A DNA stretch of 64,000 nucleotides from the NCBI RefSeq assembly GCF_040954835.1, contig NC_090716.1:17049275-17113274 (forward strand). The letters run 5' to 3'. Source of the stretch: Lepisosteus oculatus. Taxonomy: Eukaryota > Chordata > Actinopteri > Semionotiformes > Lepisosteidae. This document shows positions 1 through 13,361 of this stretch, one piece after another; positions within the stretch are counted from its first letter, which is position 1; each line of letters starts with the position of its first letter. Made by a program: the position numbers and the translations under genes. The notes under the pieces are model-generated. The model was not told the origin of the DNA and did no database searches. It was given only the letters and a program-made list of their open reading frames with translations.

Positions 1-282
1 GTCAGACAAAAAACATCTGGGCTTCAGGCCTAGCAAGACACACAACAAAAATCTGAAGAGATTCTACACTGCTCAGTGAGATTCAAGACAAGCTAAGATG
101 TCTGCATCTTAACACATTGTGTTCTGATCTTGGTAACATTGAAAAAATGGAGCCAGTCATCTGTCAGCACAACGGTATTTTTTCTTTAAAACCCAGTTGC
201 ACAAACTGATGCCACTTTAACTGAAGAAATATGAACCAGGGCCAGTATAGACACTGTCATGACAAGGTCTTTCTAGACAGTG

Positions 283-430
283 CTTTGAAATTTCATAAGT
301 CTCCTGGGCCTAATGGTATCTTGCAAATTATACTGAAGGAACAATAGTATGCACAATCCATTGACTCCACCCCTTCCTCCAACATTACCAAGACATGCCC
401 ATTCATAAGAAGGATGACCCAAATAATTAT
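283..430 (+). mobile_element. decayed LINE reverse-transcriptase fragment
   Basis: From about 294 the reading HKSPGPNGILQIILKEQ matches the conserved SPGPDGIPP...LKEL block of non-LTR reverse transcriptases. Stops and frame changes follow at once, so the copy is dead. Family (CR1/L2/Rex-like) is inferred. Confidence 0.5.
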
Positions 431-523
431 GTTATTTGGTTTATGTTACATGTAAGGTTAGGTAAACAGTTATTGATACCTAAAATACAGGATTATCAAT
501 ATAGAAATAACATGGGGATGAAT

Positions 524-605
524 AAAAGTTTATTCCATGGTGAAAAGAGAAGAAAAAAAAACACAATGTTTAGGCTGTGGTGCCTTCTTCAGACTCCAAA
601 TGTTG
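524..605 (+). mobile_element. fragment of the hairpin retroposon family (left arm)
   Basis: Reads GTTTATTCCATGGTGAAAAG, then a diverged AATGTTTAGGCTGTGGTGCC with CTTCTTCAG. This is the same arm as in the copies near 13.2, 20.0, 21.5 and 57.1 kb. It is truncated and mutated. Confidence 0.55.
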
Positions 606-634
606 TGTTTCTCTCAGGAAACAGCTGGATGTGA

Positions 635-778
635 TCCTTCAGTCAGAGTAGAAGGCACTTCTTTACACAAATAGTGATGAGAGTGTGGAACAAAAACAGT
701 TGTGTTTTAGAGGCCAATATCCTGGCTTCTTTCAAGAAAATGCTGGAAAAGATCCTGGGATCCATATAACTTCCAGCC
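635..778 (+). mobile_element. LINE 3'-end-like repeat fragment, copy 1
   Basis: Contains the series CTTCTTTACACAAA, GAGTGTGGAAC, CTGGCTTCTTTCAAGAAA, GATCCTGGGATC. The same series recurs at 28.4 kb and, inverted, at 33.7 kb. In some frames it reads like the VWNxLP...SFKxxLD end of CR1/L2-type ORF2. Family name not certain. Confidence 0.5.
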
Positions 779-3700
779 GAGGAGCTGGGTTTCCTCCTCG
801 AGTTTACAACTATCTTTATGTTGCTGTTCTATATTCTTTTGTCTTATGATACAGCCATTACATGTGGTTCATGATCTAATTACAATATTTTTACTGGTTA
901 ACTGGCCTCTATTGTCTGACTTGATGTGACAGTTGACAGTTGCCATTGTTTTAGGGATTGGTTGAGCACTACAAATGTCATGGCGCAAGACTGAAACAAA
1001 AGTGAGAAACATGGTCATTTTGTTGTCTAGCTGAAACTGAGCCTTCCTTGCAAAACACAGCTCTGTCAAGCCAAGCTAAGAAAGAGCACTTACAAAAAAC
1101 ACAGGAAAGAACAGGTGACAAGGAGTCTGCTCATAGTCATACGTTAGATCTAAGCAGCTTCCAGGAGGAACAGAGACTCCTCTGGGCAGTGCAGGCAGTA
1201 GGGTCTCACGGTGGAGCTGGCTCAGTGTCGTGAGAGACAGGTACCTGGGGGGGGGCTGACTGGCATCCTTGTCTCAAACCCATAGATCAGGTCGAGCCCC
1301 AAGACATGGCTACAGGCCCACAAGGTTAAAATAAGCACAGTTGAGGCTTAAGATGATAAGACAGTTTCCAAAGGAGGGGAGGCTGTTCGACCCATCTTGT
1401 TCATTTAATGAATTACATCCCTGATTGAAGTTATTCATCTACAGCTTTCTCCTTATTTGGAAAGCAACCAAAGTTTGCTGCAAATGTTAATATTAAACTC
1501 TCAAGCCCAACACATAACAAAGTGCATGAAACAAATACCTCTGGAAGAAAAATTGAAGAGAAACGTTACATTTGCTTCAACGGGCTTTGCATTACTCAGC
1601 TCAGATAAATTCTACCTAACCTGCTTTTTAAAGATTGTCTTCAGATTTCTTTGCTTATTTGTTGTTGTTTTTTTCCAGATTACTGATCAAATACCTTTGA
1701 GTGTAAAGAGGTTTTGAGTTTTCTTTGCTTACACATTGATATCAAAAGGAGAAAAACTATTTAAAGCAAATTCAAAAAACAGAGCAGTGAATATTTTATC
1801 GTATGCCATATGTGAGTTTTAAGAGAAAGTAGGCCAAGTTCTCTGCCATTTCATTCTGTTTGATCTCTTTGCTGGGTGTGCAGATGGGACAGAAAATTTT
1901 GTGATGTACAGCTGAAATATTTACTGTATTTATTTATGAACTTTTTTAAAATAATGAATTATGTTCAAATCTGGATGTATACACAGAATTCCCCATAGCG
2001 CTATTAATGGGGGAGCTCTCTCAATGCTGTAAAATGTAATATTGTGACCCACGAATTTACTCATTTGCTACAATGGAGTTATTGCGTTTTTACTTCAGCT
2101 TTTATTTTAGCACACTGGGGAGGCAGAATCAAAATGCACATATTTATCTGTAAGGCTGCTCACACCATGGAAGATGCAACAGTGGCTTAAAAAGAAGGGC
2201 TCTGAAAACCAGGTTAATAGACAAAGGGGAGGGAACAGCGGTTTTGTGTAGGTACTGTATATAGGACCCGTGACACGTCATGCACGCTGACATAGAGGCA
2301 AACAGGAACAATGAGCAACAGGCCTGATGCTGAAGTGGTGGTGGTAGTCAGAGATGTTCTGCCAGAGAAAAATAAATGAGATTGAACACAGCATTAACAC
2401 TGAGTCGGTAATGAGACACAGGAAGATTAATAAAAGAGCGTTTTCATGATTCATACCGTGTTGCTGCGGCAGAGGCTGAAGCGGTGCAGTGACAATGAGG
2501 CTACCACTAGAGGCCGCTACAACAGCACATTGAGGAACTTCAGTCCAACCGGAATAAAAACATTCGTTACCATTAACTGACTGGGATACGGGCAACTTGG
2601 AGTTAGGCCATGAGGTTGTATTTTTTTTTAAAAAAGCATTTCAGATCTCTGTGTGGAATAGTAGGTATGAAGTAATATAGGGTTGATTTATCTGATTGTA
2701 AAGTTAGTGGAAGCTGCTCTGTGTCAAACGTTCTAGTCATTTTTGTCCCCTGCGGGAATGTTTTGCTTGATAAGTAATTTTATGTAAATAAGGACAAGAA
2801 ATCCTCCCAGAACACTCATCTGCATGCAGAATGTTTTCATCTGCAAAGCACCCCGGGCAGCCGTCTCAAGGTAGGGATCTTCTACAGCAGTCTCAGGATA
2901 ACAGAGCACTAATATATAAGAAAGCAAATCATCCAGTTTCAATAACTGGTGTACAATGCTATAATCTACAATCAGCTGCATTGAGGCTAACAAGCTATAG
3001 ATATAGGAGTCAGTTTAATGTTTTTTTCAGCTTCTCTCCTCAGAAGGTCCTAGTTTATTTAAGCAATTAATGATTTGAGGTGCCCAGCAGATTAAGAGGC
3101 AGCGACATCTCAAAAAGGAAAGGTTAACTTTCTTTTGTAATCTGTGCAGTGTTTGTATTGAGTATAGACAGCGGTGTTTATTAGACTAGCTGGATCTCCA
3201 AGGCAGAAAGATTTTAGTTTGTTTCCTTTACAACCTTGTGCTCATTTTTCTGATCCCTGCCCAACAAAGCCAGGAGTTCATCCTGGATGTTTCGACTACA
3301 TCGGTGTCACATGATTCATACTGTATGATCCAATGGATCTTCCAAAACAAAATGGGAAGGCGGTCTATAAGGCGCTTCAATGTAAAGCAAAAGACTGATG
3401 GGTAAAGTCGTGCACCAGCACCTTCTGCAGAGCCACTTTCCAAAGGGCCTTCGTTTGACTCCTCAGGCTGGAGACGGTGAAGGACTGGTAGTTCAGTGAG
3501 TACCTACCTCACCAGGCCTTCAGGCAGGACCCTCCTGGTACCCAGCACGTCCGTTTACACACTGCATCTCTCTTTTTACCCCACTTGAAATTTCATGGCT
3601 CAGTTATTTCTTCCTGTGGTTCTCTTTATAACCTCTGTAAAATGGACTGGGGACCTGCTATAGAAACAGGTAGCACAGATAGCAGAGGTATTGCAACTAA

Positions 3701-4175
3701 CATGATTTCCAAATGCTTCAAGGGGGGAAAAAGTCATTTTAAAGCATGAACATGTTATATAATCCTATTTTGTTTCTCTGCTCATCTTCAGGTTTTAAAA
3801 TAACTTTCAATGTCATGGTTTGGATTCTTAATAATACACAGTAACAAGCTGTGAGTATTTTGTTATCACCCCACGACCTCTCAACGTGGCTGTTTTGTTG
3901 TTGGCAGCAAGCGTGAACAGAGAAACTGCGTACTGAATTTGGAGAATTTTGTCTTCAAAACATTTTTCTTAAACTGATGATTAAGGCTGCAGGGATTTTT
4001 CTTTAGACTGCCAACTGCTACACTGTGTGATAATGTCTCAAGATAAAAATATGCCACAGAGTAACTCCAGTTTAAAAGTATTAAACTAATATCTGTCTCT
4101 AACTAATTTCACAGTAACATGTTACATGCCCTTCCAACGCAGATTAGTACTGCTTTAGTAGAAAGTATCTGAATA

Positions 4176-4290
4176 GGCAGCACAGTAACACAGTGATTAG
4201 GATTGCTGCCTTGTCGGGCTGGTGTCCTGGGTTCAGTTCCAGACCTGGGGTGCTATCTCTGTGGAGTTTGTATATTTTCTCCCAGTTTGC
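4176..4290 (+). mobile_element. tRNA-derived SINE, 5' part only
   Basis: Starts GGCAGCACAGTAACACAGTG and carries GGGTTCAGTTCC, matching pol III A- and B-box layouts, followed by GTGGAGTTTGTATATTTTCTCCC. The rest of the element is missing. Confidence 0.65.
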
Positions 4291-5391
4291 ATCAGAAAAT
4301 GAAATGAAGAAAAGTGACATTTCAACCTTGAGCAGTCAAAGTGATTGGAGCCCCCCTCAATACTTTAACAAGAACCTTCCTGAAACTGCAGTCAGAAGTG
4401 TTGGATTTGTCTTTAAAATAGGTATTTGATTCAGTATCAGGTCCTGAAGCTGCAGTCTTATTTGTGTGCTATACTGTTTTCTGCGGCCAGATCAATAAAC
4501 CACAGCAATCACCCTGGACAGACAACAGCGCTCCAATTGAACTAGCAGCACAGAATGCTTTGCTTGTTACTGATTACCAGTAAAACTGAGCCACTCACTA
4601 TGCCATTGAGAAAAAGAAGAGAGGGTAGGAAAAAAAAAATCACAACTCAGTGCGAAACCCCAAGGTTATATAACCACCTCAGCAAACCGTCTTTACAAAG
4701 AACAAAAATAGAAAAAAACAGAAGGAAGCCACACCTCTTGTTTTATTGTTACAGAATAAACTAGTAAGATAGTACCACTTTGAAAATAAGCATTCTTTAC
4801 AGACTTTAGACTAAGATTGGGCATCTATGTACCTAGTTGTTGTGCCAGATACAGTGGTTGCTAGGCAATTGCCTACCCAAAGGAGGCCTGCTCTGTGGGA
4901 GTGAAGAAGGCCCCTCTTGCTGTACGCACGCCACATGGACACTTACCAGGAATACGAGGGTCACAGCTAGTTACAGCCCAGACATCGCTGGTATATGTCC
5001 ACACTGCAGCCCAACAACCCACAACAGCGCCCCCTCTGGCTCGCTGAGTATCTGGCAGCTTGCAGTCCCATAGTTGCCAGCCCAAGATACACTGCTCCTC
5101 CAATTGATGGGATGGGATGTGATTTAATAGTTTTAATAACTTTGTGGATGCTTACCTGGGTACATTTACAAGAGGACTCTTCCCATCATTGTGGTTTTAC
5201 CATGATTTTACCATAGTTTTCTATGGAGTAAGTAAGCCTTCACAGTGAAATACGAGACTGGAAAAAAGAATCTGAGCCCCACACCTCACTGTCTACCAGG
5301 AAGAAGAGAGACTCATGCCATGACTAACAGAGACAGCTATGGAAAATACAGGAAAATGATATGATTCAGATTGTCAGAAGATTCTTTCTCA

Positions 5392-5747
5392 TTATAATAA
5401 TAATAATAATTGCTTACACTTATATAGCGCTTTTCTGGACACTCCATGCTTTACAGGTAATGGGGATACCCTCCACCATCACCAATGTGCAGCCCCACCT
5501 GGATGATGTGATGGCAGCCATAGTGCGCCAGAACGTTCACCACACATCAGCTCTCAGTTGGGAGGAGAGCAGAACAATGAAGCCATTCATAGATTTGGAT
5601 TGTTAGGAGGCCACAATTGGTAAGGGCCAAGGGGAAATTTGGCCAGGACGCCAGGGTTACACCCCTACTCTTTTCAAAAAACGCCCTGGGATTTTAAATG
5701 ACCACAGAGAGTCAGGACCTGTTTTATGTCTCATCCGAAGGACGGGA
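5392..5747 (+). repeat. interspersed repeat with (TAA)n start and TATAGCGC motif, copy 1
   Basis: Begins with ATAATAATAATAATAAT, then ACTTATATAGCGCTTTTCTG, CTCCACCATCACCAATGTGC, the block around CGCCCTGGGATTTTAAATGACC, and ends near CTCATCCGAAGGACGG. The second copy at 48.35 kb confirms it as a repeat. It carries an 81-codon open frame that I do not regard as a gene. Confidence 0.6.
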
Positions 5748-6650
5748 ATTATAATTGATCAATGATGAAAATATACTTAGATTGAAAGGGAAAAGGTGAG
5801 CTTGCAATTAACACCAGGTTGTTTCATGAGATTCCCTTTCAAAGTAACAACCTTTGGCTTGAAAACTGTGAAGGGGGATTCATGGGAAAATAACAGTGCT
5901 GAGCCTTTCTAGTTGACACCCACACTGATGGGTCTGGGCTCATGACTCATTCGATTCTGGATTAGTAACCTCCATTCAGCATGTTTGGAAGATGTGTTTT
6001 TGAGTCCCAGATGAATGACCTTGCCAGCATATCTTTTGTATTGGGGAAAGGCAGTCAGGTAGGCTCTGCCTGGGGATAGGTTTGCCCTTGGCAGAGCCAG
6101 TGTTTGTGAAAGTCAAGGTGTCTCTTTTTAAAACCTCACTGAGACTTTGCTATTAAGATATTATGAAAATGTTCCTTTTTTCCCCCTCCCTATTTTGACA
6201 GGGAATCAGTGCTGTTATTATCACTAAGTTCCAACATAACATTTGCAAATCATATTTTAAGTACCCCTCTCTCTGCCTTGCTGAGTACAATTCTTCTGCA
6301 AATTGATTTTACCTAGCAGGGAACCACACTCCCACCACATGCCGACTGAAATATTATATCTGGAGTGTTTGCAAATAACATTTCAGCTACAAATTTGCAG
6401 CTGTAAAATAAAGATATATGAGGAGCTAGCTAAGTAGAATACCTTGCTAGACGTAAACATTCGCGTGATTACTATTTACAAGGTTAGGTGTAGGTCAAAT
6501 AATAATTAAAAAATTGGACCAGAGGACGCTGCAGTCAAATTGTACATAGGGGCTTCTGAAGAATTAATAGGCTGTCATACTGATAATAAACTGTAGTATC
6601 AAGTTTTCCTGGATAAGAACCTTTTTTATTGAATTACTTAAGGAAATCAT

Positions 6651-6974
6651 GGTGGCGCACTGGTTAGCATTGCTGCCTTGAGGAGCTGGTGCCCTGGGCT
6701 CAATTCTGGACCTGGAGTGCGGTCTATGTGGAGTTTGCATGTTCTGCTATCCTCATGTAGGTTTCCTCTGGGTGCTCTGGTTCCCTGTCCCAAGACATGC
6801 TGTGGAATTCACTTACTTCTGTGAAAACTGGCCCTGGTGTCAATGTTTGTATGTGCCCTGCCATAGATTGACGTCCTGTCCGGGTGTATCCTGCCTTGCG
6901 GCCAGTGCTTGATGGGATAGGCTCCGGCTCCCCCGACTCTGAATTAGAAGAGCAGTTAGGCAATGGATAGATGT
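6651..6974 (+). mobile_element. tRNA-derived SINE, near full length
   Basis: Runs from GGTGGCGCACTGGTTAGC through GGGCTCAATTCTGG (B box), GTGGAGTTTGCATGTTC, GGTTCCCTGTCCCAAGACATG, ACTGGCCCTGGTGTC, CCTGTCCGGGTGTATCCTGC and GATGGGATAGGCTCCGGC to a GGATAGATG tail. Same family as the other copies in this window. Confidence 0.75.
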
Positions 6975-9900
6975 ATTATTCAAGAGTTGTAAAAAGCTGG
7001 GCAGGAGAAAGATGTAGAACTATACAATTTCAGGATGATGTACTGTAAACTTTGGATGAAATCTGGTCGTATGGTTCAGAAGTACTGTACTGTAGTTAGG
7101 AAGCTGTCATTACCATTATGTTTTTTTGTGCTTTTTGAGAGGTTATATCTGCATGCTAATGTTATTTGTCTATTAATTATTTCAAAACAATAAAAAAGTT
7201 CTCATATAAAAACAAATTAATGGGCTGTTGGGGAGGGTGTGGAACAGTGGGAGTTCAACAGAAATCACCGATATCCTTTCACAAGGCGTGATCAGGGTAA
7301 TAGTCCATTTTGAGAGAATTCCGATAATCCTCCAACAGCCAAAGGACATTGCGAAGTTTGGCAGAAGAACCCTGACTGTTACCTGTAAACAAGTAAGAAC
7401 ATGCATGTGAACAGGGACAGAGCAACATTGACTGCATGGCCAACAAAGAAGACATCAAGACCTTCGCTAACCTGTTTTTTCATAAAGAAGTCGGGGAAAA
7501 GCTCTCACACATGGGTTCCTCAAGGGCTGGTCAATCCTGGGCCCGGGAATATTCGTTCCTTTACATTCTAGCCATGATAAAAACAATTTTCATTGTAGCT
7601 TGGGTGCTTTTCAAAATTTATGGTCTGTGAAAGAACTATAATCTTTGTCCAACACATTAAGATGACCCAGTAATTACTCCTGTGATCTGTCCAAATACAT
7701 AATGGTCTGTGGAAATAGTGTCCATGTCCAGGACGGAGACAGAAAGAGAGCGGGCCCTCCAGACTCCGAAGGCCCTCACTAAGAGCTCAGATCACACGTT
7801 AAGCCATACAGCCCAGACATCACTGGTCTGAGCTTTGAATCATGTCACTACTCAACTGCGAACTGTGATCAACTGTGATTCCCTATGCAGTGGTGCAGAA
7901 CTGTCAGACTGCCAACAAAGTAGAGTGGGATTAATCAGCCTGCTTGGTTTCAGCAGAACAACAAATTTACTGATTTGGCTGCCTGCAAGCATGCACTGAA
8001 ATCAGGGAATCTTAGCTTTATGTGGCACTGTAGCTCTCGCAGTGTGTCTAAAAACAAATGAGTCTGACAACCTGGTGTATAAAGACGTGTGTCTGCAGGA
8101 CCTCATTTTTCCCATGCAATTCAGAACTCATAGCCCTGAGCTGCCTTAATCTATTGATGACTCCAAATTTAATAAGAGATAATTGCAGAATAACAGCCTT
8201 GACCACAATGCAATATGATGCCAGGAAATCTGCTAAACCTGCAAACAGTGAGCCCACTCACAGGTGGCTACTGTAATTCCTGTGCACTGACATGGCGAGC
8301 AGTGGTAGGAAACTGGAAACTGAATCCAATTGCAGACTCTAAGCTGAGCAAGCTGAGCAGACTACAGCAAGCAGGTGGAGGCAAGCAGGCGATCCAAAGC
8401 ACAATCTGAAATCGACAATGAAAGCACGCAGGGCTCAGAGCCTGGGTTTGCACTACAAGTACAAAGAGGGAATCTGAAGAAAAAATGATTCAAGTCGATC
8501 GAATTTCCAAGCACAAAATCCAAATCACTGTCAAACGGGCAGGATCAGTTCAAAGGGAAGCAAGCAAAACACAAGGGCAATTCAAGAGACAGAGTGGAGA
8601 CAAAATAGAATTGGAGCTGAGAGCAATCAACTAAACAAGCATGGAGCCAGGGAAGCATGCCATGCTTTGGCATGAGAGAAGACTGAACTTAGTCTTTGAA
8701 AACTGTGTGGCTATTTGCTTCTTTCAAGAGTCAGTACATACTGTATAATTTCCTTGCCACAGGTCCAAACTGCTTCATTCCAAGCAATGAATGGCTGAAA
8801 ATTTTATGCTCAGTGTAGCCTACTTTACCAAAAAAGCAAATGACCTTACTGTTGTAGTTTTCTGAATCTGAACACAAATACTATATTTTATATTTGTTCA
8901 GCCCCTACTTGCAAGTCAGTCCAATTCCAAAACAATTTGGTAGCTAAGCCTTTAACCAAACAGATTAGACTACAGTCTGCAAGGCTTTTTTCTTTTCTGA
9001 GACACAGAAAGAGTTCACATAACCACCCCTTCCTATTCATTATAAATCCAATTAGGAACAATGAAAAAGGATAATTCAATTGCAGCTTTATTTATTATTC
9101 AATTTGAAGAGCAGCTCATAATCACAGACACCTGAAAGCATTTAATTAAATAAAACATGTGCACTGTTTATTTTCTTTTCCAAAGCAGAGGTTATTAGAG
9201 TAATTATACCCATTAATGAAAGAAACAAGTGATTAAGCTACCGAGGACAAGAGCAGGAAGGTTCACAGGCCTGGTATGACTCCCTCTAAAGCTTTCCATT
9301 GTGCCTGATCTGCATTGAATAGCCCCAGTGTGTAACCCTGTGAGGCGCTCCACAATGAACACAGAGTGTACAGCACACAGGTGTGAGCCAAAAACCTGAA
9401 TAAGTTGATTATTCACTTTCACTATTTTGGCAAGTTATGCTGCCCTTTTTATCTTATTTAAAAGAATGAGCAGCAAAATAAAATGGAAACAGTAGGCAAG
9501 AATGTGGAATTACTCATTTTGGCAGGAGTGTCTCACAAAATGTGCCAAAAAGCATTCGGTTTATCATCCATGCTCCATGTCTCAAATGGAGTTCTGTAAC
9601 CAGCAGCCCCAGGCACGTCACAAAAATGACTGTTTCACAATGGCATAACCAAAGGACTCTCAAACTGATGTTTGATAATGAAGGCATGGCACCCGGATAC
9701 AATCACATCATTAAAATCCATTAGCATCACATATATGAAGGGGTACTAACTAATCTTCACAAAATCTGAACATCCTTGAAGCTTTAACTCCTAGAAATAC
9801 TCATTTGCAAAAGTTATGCCCTGTTGTTTTTGCTGTGCTCTCTGCTCTCAGGATAAAGAAACAGCTCTACTGCTATGCAATGTCTTTACCACCAATACAA

Positions 9901-10072
9901 AGAATCAAAAGATGATTAAGGAACATACTTGCATTTTGATGGTGGATCCTCAGTTTTTTTCAGAATCTTAAAAGCAAATCAAGTTCCTCGCTTGTCCATA
10001 CAGTATGTCCAATTATCTGGTTCACTTTCTTAAAATCTACTGCACAAACATGAATTTAAGGATACCACAAGG

Positions 10073-10353
10073 AGGCAAAGTGGCACAGTGGTTATCACTG
10101 CTGCCTCACAGCACTGGGACCCTGGCTTCAGTTCCAGGGGTGCTATCTGCATGGGATTTGTGTTCACAAGGGTTTCTTCCCCCAGTCTGATGGCATACTG
10201 GTAGGTTAATTAGCTTCTGGGAAAACTGGCTTTCTGAGAGTGTGTCTGTTTGCTCTGCGATGGACTGGTGTCCCATCCAGGGTGTGTCCTGCCTTTTGCC
10301 AGTTGCTTGCTGGATAGAATTCCTCTGTGACCCTGTATTGCATAACACAGTTA
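10073..10353 (+). mobile_element. tRNA-derived SINE
   Basis: Begins AGGCAAAGTGGCACAGTGG and includes CTGGCTTCAGTTCCAG, AACTGGCTTTCTGAGAGTG, GATGGACTGGTGTCCCATCC and GTGTGTCCTGCC. It lacks the GGAT tail. A decayed LINE fragment follows on the opposite strand. Confidence 0.7.
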
Positions 10354-10499
10354 GGTATACTATATCCTATGCTCTGTTTATATGTAATACTACTGTTGCA
10401 CATTCAAAGAAGTCCAAAGAATCAGCTAAACAAGACCTACCTTTTCTGTCTACGCTGACTATATACTAGAGTCTTATTGCTATGCAGATGGTGTTTTAG

Positions 10500-10735
10500 T
10501 TTAGTTCTAATTATCACTTCTATAATCTAAGTGTAATAGACATAAGACTTACTGCTCTATAATTAATTGGTTCTGTTTTGTAACCAATTTTATGGATGTG
10601 TGCTACTACATTAGCAATTTTCCAGTCAATGGTTATTAAATTCTCTTGAGTAACTTCTGGTAGACTTTTTTTTAATTGGTTGTAAGAGAGAGTATTATTT
10701 ACGTAAAGTAGGTGGAATTCCATCAGGCCCTGGAA
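10500..10735 (-). mobile_element. decayed LINE reverse-transcriptase fragment, minus strand
   Basis: Minus-strand frame reads DWKIANVVAHIHKIGYKTEP then INYRAVSLMSI, which aligns with the non-LTR retrotransposon block WKxAxVxPIxKKGDxxxPxNYRPISLTS. An upstream GPDGIP-like reading is in another frame, showing a frameshift. Remnant only. Confidence 0.65.
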
Positions 10736-13147
10736 ATGTGTTTTCTATTTGTACCTGTAGTACTTCTGTCTCGTCTATGCTTCTGTATGGAGAATAGCCA
10801 TGAGGCTTCTAGTGAATGATGAGGGGACAAACATTTTATTGAGTGTCCATCATTAGAAAGTTTTAAGGGATGTGTTGGCTCTACTTTGACTTGTGCACGG
10901 CATCCAGTTTTCACTTGTTGATGTTATGACTCTTTCAGCCTATTAAACTTGGAAACTGATTAAAAATGTAGACACAAATAAATAGAACAGTTTTTGTCTG
11001 CTTCAGTGATGTGTGCAAGCACCCCTGAAAGAGCTGTAATGTGTGACTGCTGTGATGTCACCAGGCCAGTTGGTTGAGTCCCATGAAGACCTTAGCAGAC
11101 ACACAACCTGCAGAGTCAGATGAGCTGTAGGCTCTCCGGGTGGATGTTACTGCTCTTCCTATCCCACGTGTGAATGTTACTGTATTGAGAGGAGAAAGAG
11201 AATGCTGTGGCACAAACCACAGCAGGAGCTCAAAACCATTATCTTTCCAACCAGTAGCACAGGCCAGGGCAGATAAGCATTACAAAAATTGAATTGGTTC
11301 AAACTTCCATTTATCCAGTAGCACTGTGCACCAGAGACAACTCAGATCTTGGCTTAGAAGACGTCCCAGTAGGCACACAGACCCTCGAGCAAGCAGGTCT
11401 TGGGCCTTGAGCCATAATAGGAACAACAGCATAACCTACTGATTGTAGGGTTAGCCCTGCACAGCTGCTTGACACATTGGCCTGATTTTTATATCCCAGA
11501 GGCAAATAAATGAGGTGTGTGAGGATTATTTTCCTGAAGTTAGAAGAAAGGTTTAAATGAGCAGCTATGATTTGTGGGGGGATCTAACTAACTATCGAGA
11601 AAAGCCCCTGGACAAATATAAATACAAACCAGAGGTTACAGAAAAAAATTCAGGAAAGTGTTTCTTTGAAAGGCAACAAGGGCACATGAGGTCACTTATT
11701 CTACTGACACTTTCTTACTTTTTTAGTCTGACATCAGCAATGCATTTACACAGAGCTAAACTGGAGGATGGATGCAGGCGTGAAGCCAGCACTAACATCC
11801 TCTGTCCTGTTTAATATGTTAATGCTGGAAGAGATGTCAATGCAGTGGGATCACACAACAGGTGTTTACCCATTGAGTCAGAGATTAATCACTGTAAAGA
11901 GAATACATTCTTAATTACTGCATGAAACAACCTTCAGCAAACAGTATAGACAGGTATGTAAATCTCCACACTCCATCAATGTGTAAATAATGGTATATTG
12001 AATAGTAATGATATAGCAGAAATAGCAAGTGTAAGGAATCTGGAACTTTTAGACTTCTTTGATAACAAGATGTCTGAATGACAGTCACACAGTTTTATTT
12101 GACTAAAATGACTTCCAAGGCCCAGATTCATCCTTATGTATTATTTTGCTACTGTTCCTGTTTCAAATCACAAAAACTAGCATCTTGTGTTATTAATCCA
12201 ATAAGGCCCCTACCTGGAAACTCGCACCTACACACAGTTGTGCTGTTGGGAAGTCATTCTCCCGTCTCTATTTTTAAGAACACTGCAACTATTTAATAAA
12301 CTAAGCTGCACTGGAAGGGTCACAGCAGGCTCAGGAAAGTCATATTCATTAAATGTTTTCTGCTACATTAACTGTCCCACAGAGGAAAAATTAGCCCCTA
12401 GTGCGACAAAGTTAAACATTTAAAATGCCTAAAGGTACTGTTACCTCAGCACACTTCTGTGATAGTTTACTATTTATTTTTTGTTGTCATGTTGCCATAT
12501 GTATATATTTACAACATTATAAGATAGCATGGTAGAGAACAACGGGATCTCTTGGTGAACACAGCCCTTAAGGCATCTACTCTTGCAGGTTTAAAGAAAC
12601 ACCTCCTCCCTGCATTGACAGGAGCTTCTGCTCTCTCTTCCTGAAAGCAACACTGCAGAACCTGTCCTCCAGTTTGTTTTGTCCCAGCCATGTTATCTGT
12701 ATGTAGTGCAGGGCCAGAAACAGCTTTAGCCAGCCCTTGCTTTGCTCCTCAGAATGCCCAGGAAGTTTAGGCACTGGGGCAGAGAGAGAAACTAAAATCG
12801 TGCCCTAGACAGGGTGAAAAGCAAACCTTGCTCAGATGGAAAAGCGTCAGTGCAGATTAGCTTTGAGAGAGAGAGGCTGCAACCTGCACTCTTGCCTTTA
12901 CTGAAACACATTCATCTCAACCCCTCTCCTGCTTCTCCTGAGATACTGTGGCTTGGAATTTATAAAAGCCATCATGTGTCAAATGTTGGTGCTGCATACA
13001 GAATACTTTCCAGTATAAAAAGATGTTTCAGATTAGGAGAAGTATGCTTGTCCAGAGAACAATGGAGAGAATCTCATTTTGTAAGCAGGTTGGAAAGAAG
13101 GTTTACTTTAGGAAGTATAGCTGAAAATGAGTACTTTAAGAAAATGT

Positions 13148-13361
13148 AGTTCAGGTGGGTAGCTGCGTCAGCATGCGTAGGCTGCAAAGGAACACGTCCC
13201 CTGCTCCCGCCTCTCACTCCTCCTCCCTCCCAACCTTTGTTCTCCCGCTACTTTACCTTTGCCTACTGCCCTGTCTCTTTCACACCTGAAGAAGGCTCCA
13301 CGGCCGAAACGTAGTGTTCTCTTTCTTCTTTTTTTCAGCATGGAATAAACCTATTACTTGT
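13148..13361 (+). mobile_element. hairpin retroposon, copy with 16-bp target-site duplication
   Basis: The body starts AGTTCAGGTGGGTAGCTGCG and ends ATAAACCTATTACTTGT. It is bounded on both sides by the identical 16-mer TACTTTAAGAAAATGT (13132-13147 and 13362-13377), a direct sign of target-primed insertion. The centre is a C-rich tract, followed by the CCTGAAGAAGGCTCC...GCCGAAACGT arm. Confidence 0.75.

Noticed and set aside
2278-2595. 105-codon minus-strand frame with a hydrophobic centre
   Set aside because: No signal peptide pattern, no similarity, and no neighbouring exon. Taken as chance.
5361-5606. 81-codon frame
   Set aside because: It is contained in an interspersed repeat whose second copy at 48.35 kb does not keep the frame.
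12814-13149. 111-codon plus-strand frame
   Set aside because: Its end runs into the target-site duplication and start of a retroposon, and the sequence shows no conserved motif.
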